From assembly GCA_033060915.1 (NCBI GenBank), contig CM065378.1:3777001-3841000 (forward strand): a DNA stretch of 64,000 nucleotides, in the 5' to 3' direction. The number at the start of each line of letters is the position of its first letter. Within the stretch, counting starts at the first letter, position 1. Under the pieces are notes generated by a model. It saw nothing but the letters and a program-made list of their open reading frames with translations, was not told where the DNA came from and did no database searches. The translations under genes were made by a program, and so were the position numbers. This DNA is from Euryodendron excelsum. Its lineage: Eukaryota > Streptophyta > Magnoliopsida > Ericales > Pentaphylacaceae. Shown piece by piece: positions 1 to 10,800 of this stretch.

Positions 1-78
1 AAAGACACTTTCAGAGGACAAGATCTTCTAGCCATTTATTGAAAACTAAAAGTAATAAGACATGGTTCTGAGACTTAC

Positions 79-1978
79 AGCTGAAAAACTGAAAGATGAA
101 ATTGCAGACATCTGAAGGAGACATCAATTTACTTTCAAGCTTAGAGAGCATTTCGTCAGCCTTAATATGCAGCTCCTTGCCTTTGAAATCTTCACTTCCC
201 CGAAAGATTTTCCTCACACAGTCAAGCTCCTTCAACAAAGTTTCTAGACCCCAGTCCTTTGCACAAGACATAAACACATCCTTTACAAACCCATACATCT
301 CTGAAGCGTGATCACAACCGAGGCAGTGAAATTGCATCTCACTTGTCTGTGACGGTCCCTTCAAGCTGGGACCTGGCTTTATGAGATTCCTCTTGATGCC
401 ACAGGCAGCATGGCACCAATGTGAACAAACGTCACAACCAACCCAACTGCAAGTGTTGTTGGCACAGTCGAAGTTCAAACAGACAGGACACATGCACTCA
501 CTACAAAATCCTTTCTTTGTCGAGCAGATCTTGCAGTCACAGTCATCCACAGGCAACAACCTCTTGCAATTTACATTCCGACATCTTTCAAGTAAGAATA
601 TTTCCACCAGCTCTGTCAAGGGAACGCGAATTTTGCCAGACAAGAAACTTCCAAGACCCATTTTTACGGCAACCAAAATTTCCAATTGGTTTCTGCAGGC
701 CATCGAGAACATCTCTTTGGTAAGATCCGATCTTCTCTCCAGCCGGTTCTGGAGGCTCACTAATTCCTCTTTCTTCTCAGTCGTTGCAATGAGATTCTTC
801 AAGTATTCCTTTGTGGACTCAACTGTTTCATCAGGAAGCTCTTGAATTATTTGAGACATAACAGGGATTGATTCTGATACAATTTCTTGAAGAATCCTCT
901 CTGGTCTGGACAGCTTACGTGCTCTTTCCCCATCTAAACTCTTACTGCCTCTCACGTGCTCTGAACCTCTTCCCCTTGAATCACCTGATTGACTATCCAT
1001 CCCTGGCCTCGCAAGCAGTTCAGAAGGAAAAAATGAATGATTATTGGAGCTTGTTGTTTGATAAAGACTGTCACATGAATCCTTATTGATTGCCCGATTC
1101 CCTTGCATCAAAGAAAAAGCTCCACCTCCGTGATTGGACAAGGCAACCCCATCTCCGATTGGCCTGAATCGACTATGAACTGACCCATTAGTCCCCTCCC
1201 CAGCATTCCAAATCTGGTCAGAGTCTCTCCTATGACTCCCCATTGAATACTCATAATTCTCTGTTGAATTCCGGGTGAGCGAGCAACTGGGATTGTGTGA
1301 AAACGGGTGGGAATACGAATACGACAATGAAGCTGACATAAAATCATTAGAGTTTGTCGTCTGGGTGTTGTTGTTTGATGGTGCAAAAGACTGTACACTC
1401 CGACTAGGCCGAAGCCTTGTCGAGGGATCAGCATTTGGTACTGGATTCGACGCTGCTAGAGAGAGTGACACATCAGGCAAAGCTAGAGAGAGATTAAGAG
1501 TCTCTAGCTTAGGCTTCTTCCCTCTATTCTCTCTGTCAATTTCTTCATCCTCGACCTCTCTTCTCGATGAATTCCCCTTAAACTCATTCAATTGTAGAAA
1601 GTCTCTCTCTACCCATCTACTATCATCCTGATTTTGATCCTCACCAACTACTTCTTTTCCTTTATAAGTCACTTTCTCTAACGAACTCAGTAAATTTTTC
1701 CCGGGAATGTCTTTCTCGGGAAAACCCAACTTGGAATTATCACAGAGATGGCTAAGGGTCAGTTCTTGGGAGCCAGAATTCCCCATTTTTGAGGGTTTTG
1801 ATTGAAACCCATCGAAAACCATCTCGGATTTCCTCAGAAAATCAATACCCTTTTCAGGAAACCCGATTTCCTCATCCGGATTCTCCAGATTTTGCTCAGA
1901 AATGTGCTCTGTGAGCTTGGTCAGAGAGCTTTCCCCTCCGCAGACACCATCACTCGAAAGATCTTTCTCTTTCAACAT
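79..1978 (-). CDS. OBE3: OBERON3/TITANIA-like PHD-finger protein, 5' coding exon (partial)
   Basis: The open frame runs from ATG at 1978 to a consensus splice donor (GTAAGT on the minus strand, beginning at base 78), giving 633 complete residues. Residues after this point in the unspliced frame are intron read-through. Residues 1-160 are polar. A leucine-rich LNLSLALPD-type motif, typical of the OBE3/OBE4 branch, lies at about 160-175, followed by a Ser/Asn-rich stretch at 180-345. A conserved helical region spans about 355-470. A PHD-type Cys/His cluster spans about 480-555 (CxxC pairs at 492/495, 497/500 and 515/518, then WCH at 521-523 and CxxC at 552/555). The conserved Oberon region then starts and is cut by the window edge; the family's C-terminal coiled coil is missing. 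In Arabidopsis, OBE proteins are nuclear factors needed to form and maintain root and shoot meristems. Family identity is strong. OBE3 rather than OBE4 is inferred from the N-terminal layout and could be wrong. Confidence 0.9.
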
Positions 1979-2345
1979 GATTAGAGAGACAAGGGGAGAG
2001 AAAGAGAGAGAAATATCAGAACGTACCAGCGAGAGAGAAATCCAAAAAGAGAATCAACGGCAGTTCCAAGTCTAGACTGTGTAGGTACTAATCTGCTTCA
2101 GTTCATTCCCTCTGCTGTTGCTTTGATTCTCTTGGACTCCATAGCTCTGCAACGGCTTTTTTTTTCTTCCTAGAGAGAGAGAGAGGGGGAGGGAGAGAGA
2201 GCCGATGTTTGTCGTTGTTCTTTGGTCCAAGTGAGATTACAGAAATGACGCGTCGTTTGAGCATCAATTCCTTTCGGGTTTTGAGTGGTCCTGTGCTGGG
2301 CTGCGTCCTGCGTGCCTGCGTTGAACGTGTGTGCAACGACTAACG
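1979..2345 (-). promoter_or_regulatory. Probable 5' leader of the OBERON3-like gene
   Basis: The DNA immediately upstream of the start codon is rich in GA on the plus strand, so CT-rich on the transcribed strand, as is common in plant leaders. It holds no long open frame in register with the gene. The left TATA-like box at 2379-2386 would place transcription start near 2345-2350, giving a leader of about 370 nt. No splice sites were resolved. The transcript extent is inferred. Confidence 0.4.
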
Positions 2346-2349
2346 TTAG

Positions 2350-2480
2350 ATAGAGAGAGAGAGAGAGAGAGGGGGGAATATTTATATAAGCATATATATA
2401 CATAGAGAGAGAGAGAGAAAGAGAGAGAGAGAGGAATATTTATATATGCATATATATATGTAGAGAGAGAGAGAGAGGTT
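2350..2480 (-). promoter_or_regulatory. Tandemly duplicated GA-tract plus TATA box unit upstream of OBERON3
   Basis: Two similar units lie side by side, each a GA tract followed on the plus strand by an AATATTTATATA core and an ATATATA tail. On the minus strand each reads TATAAATA, at 2379-2386 and 2437-2444, 58 bp apart. Both lie about 400-460 bp upstream of the start codon in the correct orientation. They are the best core-promoter candidates, but AT-rich plant DNA gives chance TATA matches often. Confidence 0.45.
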
Positions 2481-2572
2481 TGGGCCCTGGGGGTTTATTG
2501 GACTAAAAATGTATTAACGTTTACATTTTAAAATTCAAAAAAACAGTGTTTACATTCCCATTCATGAACCCC

Positions 2573-2574
<2 letters not shown>

Positions 2575-2627
<53 letters not shown>
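2575..2627. repeat. Homopolymer C tract (53 bp)
   Basis: An uninterrupted run of C spans these bases, flanked by GG on the left and GGGG on the right. It creates a spurious polyproline frame. A run this long is unstable and hard to sequence, so its true length is uncertain. Confidence 0.9.
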
Positions 2628-2629
<2 letters not shown>

Positions 2630-4200
2630 GGCGTTCATTTGACCAATTGGCTAACGTTCAAACAGCCTTTGACCATCCCATGCTCTTTTTCTCTTTTCTT
2701 TTCTTTTTTTTTGGTTTCGGTTGCCACTTAATTCTCAACATTTTCCCGCACTTTTTTCATTTTTTTGCACGAATAAACTTTTTTAAAATTTAACCATTTA
2801 ATAAAATGATTGTTTATTGGGTTTTTATCAAAAAAATATTAGAATATGTTAACTTTACCAATATAGTATAGGAATTTCAACATTACCAAAATAGTTTACA
2901 AACTCATTTTTACATTTGTCAATAGACTACTTTTTTTTTTTTTTTCACGATAAATATATATGTAAATAGGCTATTTCACAGTCTCTGTATATTCTATCAA
3001 GGAGCATTGCCTTACAACACTCACAACTATCTGCTAATATGTTTTGTCTAAATATAAACAAATGAATTACAATTAGACAACTGTACATTGAAAGTCCTAC
3101 AAAATAAGTATAACTCCAACGAGGGCTAGTGACATTCAAAACATGAGGATTACACCTTAAGGCACCGAATTTAACTCACCGAACCAACCCTTCGTTGGTT
3201 CAATGGACTACGTTACCCTTATACATAACCACCCATACATAACTCTGTTTTTTTTGTTTGTTGTTATTTTGACCTTGCTATCTCCATCTTTTTTTCTCTT
3301 GCTTTTTTATTTTTTATTTTTATCTCCCTAGCACATGCGTCCACTGGAAAATACGTATTACCATCAGATCAGAAATCATACCAATAATTGTTAGATTAAT
3401 TTTCTCATGTTAAAACTTTATTAGTGAATGTCTCATATCACATTAAGGCCTCCATTGATCATGAGATATAATAAGTTTGTATAACTTAAACTATATTATT
3501 GCTCTTAAATATCGTGATATTATTGTTCCTCATATTCCAAGTTTGACATTCCTTGACTTTTGTTGCTGCAAACTCTCTCTTGTTTTATTTTTTAATCTCT
3601 TGTTTGCAAACTCGTACAAGAAATTTTATTCAAATTATTCTCCATAGATTACTTGCCAAAGAAAAAATTAATTTTCCTTCTTTTCCCCTCAAATAATTTC
3701 CAAATAATGAACAGCTTAATCCCTTCTTGACTCAAGGATTTTCAAATCGATAATAGTCTCTGTTACATTCAGCAAAAATGATCTAATTTACAGTTTATAG
3801 ACTCTTTTGTCCAATCTCGATTATAAGTTTGACTATACTTTACTCTGTCTGATTTTACAAAGATAATCAAAGGCAAGGGAAGTTAAGGGGAAGAAAAACC
3901 CTTTTTCCTTGTTTGAAATTCATAAGAAAGAGAAAACAAAAGAGAGACAAAGAGAGATTCTCTTTCCTTTGTTTTCCCTTCCTTTCCTTTCCTCTTTTTT
4001 TCTCTTAGGTAGCATCGAATAGGGAATGAAAAGAAAATATTTATTTTTCGTCCTTGTCCTTCTCTTCCACAATTTCCAAACAAGTTATAAGGGAAATATG
4101 CAAGATACATCATAATCAAGGTGAGTTTAGCGTTGCCTGTTGAGTTACTGAAACCATAAAAGCCATCACCATACGGGCAGTTTGGTCTACCGCTTAGTCT
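2628..4200. other. AT-rich intergenic DNA without recognisable genes
   Basis: Stop codons are frequent in all frames, with A/T runs and short purine tracts around 3880-4020. No coding similarity, paired terminal repeat or RNA gene was recognised. Confidence 0.5.
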
Positions 4201-6154
4201 ACTAAACCTGTAATTTTTTAAATTTTGCTACTTTATCAATATGATTTATTGAGAGTTTTAGAATATTTTTTGAAACAATTCAACAGAGTTTTAAAATATT
4301 TTAGAAAATAACTCAAGAGAATTTATAAATGTTTTTGAAAGACTTGATTAGGGGTTTTTTGAAAATAGAGTTTGATTTGGAACAAAGTAAAAGCTCTTGT
4401 GAATTTGTCTTTAAAAAATTTGTGTATGCTTTATGAAAGGTATGTTGAATTCTCATTACCTTTAAGAGATTAGTTATTGGAAAGCTAAACTTCTTTAAGG
4501 CTATGCTTTTTTAAAGCATTTTTAGAAAGAAAAAAAAAAAAAAAAAGCTAGAAACTTCCTTTAGGGTTTTGAAAACTTTTAGGATTAGGAAACCATAGTT
4601 GGATATCTCACTTTTACTTAAATAACCTTAACCATGGAAGGACTAAGGTTGTTTTAAGAGTGTGATTTTTTAAAAATATTTTTGAAAGAGTTTTTAGAAA
4701 ACACTTAGGGTTTGAAACTCTACTATGAACTTTTGAAGGTTTCATTTGATAAATCACTTTCCCTTAAAAATTCTAACCATGAAAGGGTTAGGATCACCTT
4801 AGGGTTGTGAGCTTTTGAAGACATTTTGAAAATAGTTTTTCAAAATGGTAAGTGTCTAGCCATTTTAATTCAGACAAGTTTAAGAGAGTACTTGAAATAT
4901 TTTTGATAGTCATAAGGAAACATTTGAAAAGACTTAGGGTAATGATTTTTTGAAAAACTCAAGAGAGTGCGGGGTTTTGAAATGGGATTAGAATTAAAGC
5001 CTTGAAGCCAACTAATCTTGGTTAAGGTGACTAGGGTTAGGATGACCTAGGATTAACTAATTAGGGTTCACTAACTTAAGTTAAGTTAACCTAAGGGTTG
5101 AACAACTAGGGTTAGGTCAACCTAGGACTTGGAGATGTCCTAGGGTTAGCCCACTAGGACTGGGTTAACCTACAGTTTAGAAAAGTTGGTTTTGACTAGC
5201 ATTTGGACCTAGTGATTTTGAAAAGATTTGAAAAAATGGTTTTGTGTATGAAACTTGAAAAAGTGTTTTGAAAACCATGAAATAGTGTTTAGAAAGGTAT
5301 CATTTTATGTAAAACCTTTTCGAAAAACAACTTAAGAGAGTTGTGAATTTTTAAAAACCTTTATCAAAACCACTCAAGTAGGTGTAAGGTTCGTATAGTT
5401 GATGTTTGAAAACCATTCAAGAGAGGGTTTCGTTGGGACCATTCCAACCACTAATTTAAGAGAGTAAAACTTTAAAAATCAATATAGGCTAAGTAGTTTT
5501 GAAAACTATTTTGATGAAAACTCAGGAGAATAAAGATTTTGAAAGCTTCTCTTGAAGGGGGTTGTTTTGGAAAACCATTTTAGCAAAATGAAAACCACTC
5601 AAATAAGTAAGGGTTTATATGATTGATTTTATTGAAACCACTAAAGAGAGGGCCTTATTGGGACCATTCCAACCTCAAAACTCAAGAGAGTAAAACATTA
5701 AAAACCTCCTCTAAGGAGGGTTATTTTGAAAACTTTGAAAATCATAAAAACCTCTTTTAAAGAGGGCGGTTTTGAGAATCATTTTTATGCAAACTTAAGA
5801 GAGTAAAAACTCAGGAACCTCTTTGGAGGGTGGTTTTGACAATCATTTTTTGTGCAAAACTCAAGAGAGCCACATGAATGCAAGGTAGAGATTACGGCTT
5901 TGAAAAACTTCCTAAGGCTTGAAAATCTAGGGTTCATGGTTTAAACTTCAAAAAAACTCCAATTTAGAGGCACTTTTTGAAAACCATTTTGGCATAAGCT
6001 TTAGAGAGCTTTTGAAGACAACCTATGGTGGTTTGAGAAATGTTTAAAACAAACAAATAAAGCTATGACAAGCATAACATAAGCATTATAACATTTAGAT
6101 GCAAAGGGTTATGAATATGCAAAGGGTTAGGCAACACCATATTGCAAGGAGCTA
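4200..6154. repeat. Degenerate internally repetitive non-coding block (probable retroelement remnant)
   Basis: Phrases such as ACTCAAGAGAG, TTTTGAAAACC and AACCTCTTTAAGAGGG recur every 60-150 bp with variation, and GACCATTCCAACC occurs twice (5447-5461, 5669-5683). Between 5030 and 5170 several TAGGGTT motifs occur. There is no coding sequence. Short internally repetitive words like these occur in long LTRs of plant Gypsy elements, but no boundary or coding domain confirms that. The solo LTR at 6160 is inserted next to or inside this block. Confidence 0.45.
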
Positions 6155-6159
6155 TAGGG
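6155..6159. repeat. Target-site duplication TAGGG, left copy
   Basis: This 5-bp sequence immediately precedes the TGTTGGG terminus and recurs at 7466-7470 after the CCCAACA terminus. Confidence 0.85.
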
Positions 6160-7465
6160 TGTTGGGAATTTATATTAAAAGACATGCTTTGTGTAGTGAC
6201 TTTAGTATTTATTAATAAATTAGTTATTCTATTTTAATGAGAATTTGTGTGAGAAATGTTTGCATTGCGTTATTTATTTAATGATTATGCATGTGTGTCT
6301 CTTATTCTATATAGTAAATGATTTGGTGTGTAGAGTACGACTTACACACGGAAGATCAGATCATCGGTTCTTATGGAATATAAGTTAATCGTTCACAGTC
6401 TTAGATGGAAATGAACACATCATCAGTAGGACTGTAGTACAACGTTTTAATAGATCTGTCTTGACTATGGGGGATGGTATAATTCCAACTCCTTGCACTA
6501 GTACACTTTGTGTGTATTGAACAGGACCGTGTTAATGTAATTGTTTTTATACTGACTATATAAAATAATTAATACTTCATGATTATTATGAGTGCTTATA
6601 CTCTTAATCCTAACATAATAAATAAACACGTGCATGTAGTATTTATTGTTTTGATTCACAGAAGAGTGAGATTCTTTGTGGGTCAATAAACTCAGTGAGT
6701 TGGACGATAACATTATGTGTATGGTGAATATTTATTATTGATGGAATTCACGTCTCCGTATAGGGATTGATGATACTCCCTTGATGAAGCTTATAAGTTT
6801 TGATTATGTCAAACCCTGCAGGTGGATTATGAATCCGACATATCAAATAAGTTAAGTAAAAGGTCTCAAGGAATTAAATAAGTCTATTAAATTTAATTTT
6901 CAATAATTTAATTTAATAGACGGGTATCTGTAATCTTAACGTGGGGAGATAAATAGACATTTAATAATATGGAGCTCGAAATGTAATTTCTAGTATAACA
7001 AGGAGTGCAATTATAATTCGTTAGTGGTATAAATTATAATTTACGTAAATAAGGATTAATCCTGGTTGGATTAAGAGTCCTTATTTGCGTAGGAAGCCCT
7101 AGTTATACTAATCTTATGGTCCCTGTTGTAGCCTCTATATATACGAGCTCTAAGAGCTGCTAGGGTTACACACTCTACACATAATTGAGAGATACACGAT
7201 TTTGTGAGGAAGAGAAACCCTAGCAGCGGCGAGCCCACTCTCTGTAGAGCAAGGCGTGTACGAGGAATACAGCAGAAGTCCGAAGGTTGAGTTCGAGCGG
7301 CTGCTTCGTGCTTAGTGCTGATTATTGTTATTCGGGATCAAAATAGAGAGATCTCGAAGGTACGATTCTAATTATGTAGATTAGGCTATACTAATCAGAT
7401 CGAAATTTTTGGTAGTATGCGTATACACTATAACCAGGTCGTGGGAAATTCCGTAGTCCCCAACA
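6160..7465. mobile_element. Solo LTR of an LTR retrotransposon (1,306 bp)
   Basis: The element begins TGTTGGG and ends CCCCAACA, the TG...CA ends of an LTR with a short inverted repeat. It is flanked by perfect 5-bp TAGGG duplications. A TATA-like CTCTATATATAC at about 7132-7143 is followed by GC-richer DNA, resembling a U3/R layout on the plus strand. No gag or pol sequence and no second LTR lies alongside, so this looks like the product of LTR-LTR recombination. Superfamily (Copia or Gypsy) cannot be assigned. Confidence 0.85.
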
Positions 7466-7470
7466 TAGGG
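7466..7470. repeat. Target-site duplication TAGGG, right copy
   Basis: It matches 6155-6159 exactly and marks the right insertion boundary of the solo LTR. Confidence 0.85.
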
Positions 7471-9330
7471 GCCATACTATTCTCAAGTAGGCTTGTGAGA
7501 GTTCCCCCAACCAGTGGTTTTCGCAAGTTTTCCTCTAAGCATAGCTTAAGAGCCCAGTTGTTTCAAGCACACATGAAGAGGGGGTTGAAGATAGGGATTA
7601 AAAGAAAACAAAGCTCAAGTGAGCTTGGAGGGAGAAAAGATAAAGTGGGGAGAGCACAAATCTAAATAAGAGTTTACATTAATCTTCAATCGACCATAGC
7701 TTGGTTCTTTAATGGATGGCTTAGTCTTCAAGACTTCTTGAACTCTTGATTCTTTGGTTTTGCAGACTTGTATTGAATTTTGAAGGTTCTGTATTGATTT
7801 TGACAAAGTTTTCTCATTGTTTTCGTCTCTGAATTGTGCTAGGGGTGGCATAATATTTATAGGTAAAAAAGGCTTCAGCTTGCAGGCACCCAACCATGGG
7901 TTGGGTGCCACGTGGCATAGTTGTATCATCCCAACTTGGGCTACAAGGCAAGTTTTCGATGATCTGATCATTTTTTGTTCGCATTTAACACACGCTCAGC
8001 TGCCAGAAACTTTTATGCTAATTCTATCTCGATATTTGTGCCATCTAAGAAGGATCTGAGAAAATCGATCGTGTTCACGATGTTCCCTTACGGTCTCTCT
8101 TGAACTTATGCTCTCGGGGAGCCACAAATGTTTTTGGAAGACTGATAAATTATCTTAGAAAGTGAGCCTAAAAGTAAGCTTCCAAGAGTGCTTGTGAGAT
8201 GCTCTATCGGTTTCCCAAAGTAGCAGTTTTTGTTCCACACAATTAGGGAATTCGAGAAACCATCGTCTTGATCAAACCGTACAGATAAAAAATTCCTTTG
8301 GAGAGGCTTCACGGAATTCCTGTGATTTACGCATTTTTTAAGTTGTTTGACGGTGCATTTTAATTAAGAAAGTGAAGAAAAAGTCAACTTTGACGGAGTG
8401 TTTACGACAAGCTCCGCGAAAATTTTATTTGAATGAAAGGGGGTTCGAGTCAAGGGACTCAATTGGAAATGGATGGGATCCTCTGTGGAATATTTCGGTG
8501 TATGCTGATTTGATTATCAAAGCTAGCATGGTTGGAACAGGTGCCCATGCTGACAGGAGCAAAATGGTTATTTTGACTGAATCTTGCCGGAACGGGTCTA
8601 GAGTTGGTTTGGTTGACAACTTGAATGTCTCAGGCTATCGAAAGGCAGTCGGAGAAAGTGCTCTTACCGTTTTGAGGAATTTGTACTTTCTCGAAAGACA
8701 TTTCAGGTTGGTCATTTTTTACCTTGTCGAGCTAGCAGACACCGATGTTGACCTGGGTTTATGAGTGTTTCCATTATTCCAACGATTGTGATGAGTTGGT
8801 TTTCAAAGCTATCCCATCCTTGGTAAACATGCCACGGCAAGAGGCGTGTTCGGTCTCGTGATATTGGGTTGTTTATAACGTATCCGTATCGACCTGTTTG
8901 TGAGTGTTTTTGTCACTCCGACGGCTTAATGGTTTGTGAGTGCTTCCGCCACTCTGGTGATTTGGCGTTGGTTTTAGAGATTGCCTGATCTCGAGAAGCT
9001 ACAAAATGCTAAGGGGCATAACAGATATTCTACATTGGCAGGCTAGCAGGCACCAGAAGTGAACCAATTAAGGTTTGTGAGTGTTTCTGTCAGTCCGATG
9101 GTGCTGGCATTGGTTTATGAGATTGCCCGATCTCGAAAAACTGTCTAGAGTGCCTAAGGATATTTCGGTCATTTTGGCTTCAATTGGGCCCCGCGGGCCC
9201 GAAAGTGACTGTTAGAGTTTTTAAAAGCTTGTTTGGCTTTCGTAGTGTTATGACATTTTATTGGAGGATTGATTTGAACTTGAGATTGCCGAGAAGACAA
9301 AAATAGGGTGCTTACACTATGTATAGACAA
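7471..9330. repeat. Repeat-derived non-coding block with degenerate direct repeats
   Basis: This block continues past the solo LTR. Between about 8700 and 9180 related phrases recur: GAGCTAGCAGACACC at about 8729 against GGCTAGCAGGCACC at about 9041, TTTGTGAGTGTTTTTGTCAC-type phrases at about 8898, 8934 and 9074, and GAGATTGCC-GATCTCGA at about 8978 and 9119. A 130-codon open frame at 8372-8764 has no recognisable family and sits inside the repeat, so it is not called as a gene. The AATAGGGTGCTTACA phrase near 9305-9319 resembles the 3' end of some Gypsy LTRs, but no matching 5' end was found. Confidence 0.45.
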
Positions 9331-9565
9331 GTTCAAATAGACTAAACACAATAAATATGTGACAAAATATTAATATTAAAATGGTGGTCAACAAAACTTT
9401 CAAAGCATATAAATTTTACCTTTCAGCGATAATGCACCAGTCTAGTAAGCCTAGCCTCATTTGTTAAATGAACCACCAAATGCACCATAATGTCAAAAAA
9501 GCTAGGAGCAAATATTTGTTTCCAAATGATAAAGTATTATTGGTATTTGTTGTCCAAGACGCATA

Positions 9566-9702
9566 TACAAGAGAATCAGGGTTAGTCTAATAGTTGTGGC
9601 GCTCCCACCCAGGTCATGAAATCACGGGTTCAACTCACCTTGCCCTCCCCAGTCCATGTTTTTGGCCCTCCATTATACTCAAAGAGAGAAAAAAAAAAAA
9701 TT
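9566..9702 (+). mobile_element. SINE-like element with Pol III box B and A-rich tail
   Basis: A box A-like stretch near 9580-9597 is followed by GGGTTCAACTC, close to the tRNA box B consensus, at about 9628. A C-rich body and an interrupted run of about 12 A follow at about 9690-9701. This is the layout of a tRNA-derived SINE. No target-site duplication was identified. Confidence 0.5.
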
Positions 9703-10400
9703 ATGCACAAAAAAATATTTTAATTTAAAGACCTATATACAATACGTATTTTTAATGTTGCAACTTACATAGATTGGGACTTGGATGTGCTCAGACCTCA
9801 ATAATGCTAACCAAACTAAATGAATCATTTGATCATTTACGACCCAGAACAAAACTGAATCTTTAATAGACGCGAATCAACCAAATCTGTGGATGTCAGA
9901 CTAGTTTGGTTATTAGGGTTTTTAATTCTTTTATTTGCTCTGAGTGTGTGTATCTAGTGTATATATTCTAATTGTTCTATAAGATATTAACAAAATTAGG
10001 ATTCTTACTCTGATTGTTCTATAAAATATTTATAAAAATTGAGATTTTTACTTTTTGATCTACAAAATAGGGGGAATGTAGAAAGAGAACCACGTATCAA
10101 ATTAAGGCTTTACCAATTTTTAAGAATTACTGCAATTGAAAAGTTAATATATTTTTTTATTGGATTTCTCTTTGATAGATCTTTAATTTCGCAAAAAAAA
10201 AAAAGGATTTGTAATTTCATTCATCTGGCATACTTTGACTCTAAATATTAGGTGATTTTCCATTTAAGATTAAAGTGTATCTCAAATCCATTGTATAAAT
10301 GATGTTTTAGTCTAAGGCTCTTGTCAAAAAAACTTCTCCGTGTAATTAAGTGACTTCCTAAATGCATTGCCACATGATCATGTTAAGTCCGTTATTAGCG
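9703..10400. other. Intergenic AT-rich DNA, no gene recognised
   Basis: A 70-codon frame at 10039-10251 is AT-biased and has no recognisable similarity. No terminal repeats were found. Confidence 0.4.
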
Positions 10401-10419
10401 TTTTGCAACAAGAGAGCAA

Positions 10420-10800
10420 ACTAACATTTTGGTTTAGTGGCATTTCCCACAATGTCATAAAATTTGATATTCTTATGGCATTTTTACTTTGACGCCACTA
10501 AGACTTTCCACACCCACTTGGTTAAGTGTCATTTTTTTGTTGTTAGATTATTAGTGGCATCGTCTCACAAAATGACAGCAAAAAGAGATATTTTACGGCA
10601 TTTTTACTTAGATGTTACTTTTAGTCTTGAAAAATTAATTGGTTCAATGACACTTTCTTAAAAATGTCACTCCTACTACGTAAGTAGTGTCTTTTTCTCA
10701 CAAAATGTCATTAAAGAAATGTAATTTACTTGTGGTTCAATGACATTTTTTGTAAAGCGCCATTAAAATGGTACAACTAGATTCTATTTTTGTTGTAGTG
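10420..10800. mobile_element. CACTA-like transposon end (non-autonomous or truncated)
   Basis: The right edge, read on the minus strand, begins CACTACAACAAAAATAG, very like the CACTACAA-type terminus of plant En/Spm elements. Subterminal DNA repeats short words in both orientations (AATGTCATTAAA, AAAATGTCACT, AATGACAGCAAAA, AATGTCATAAAA), as in CACTA subterminal regions. No matching opposite CACTA end was found, so the element is probably truncated and the left limit is approximate. Confidence 0.55.

Noticed and set aside
1..78. Extension of the OBERON3 frame down to base 11
   Set aside because: A GTAAGT donor at 78 ends the family-like sequence; what follows is hydrophobic read-through unlike the OBERON C-terminus.
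96..845. Plus-strand frames overlapping the OBERON3 exon
   Set aside because: They are antisense shadows of a strongly conserved PHD-finger coding exon.
2546..2731. Polyproline protein
   Set aside because: It arises only from translating the C homopolymer and has no conserved context.
8372..8764. 130-residue gene
   Set aside because: It is inside a repeat-derived block, with no recognisable family and no splice or promoter context.
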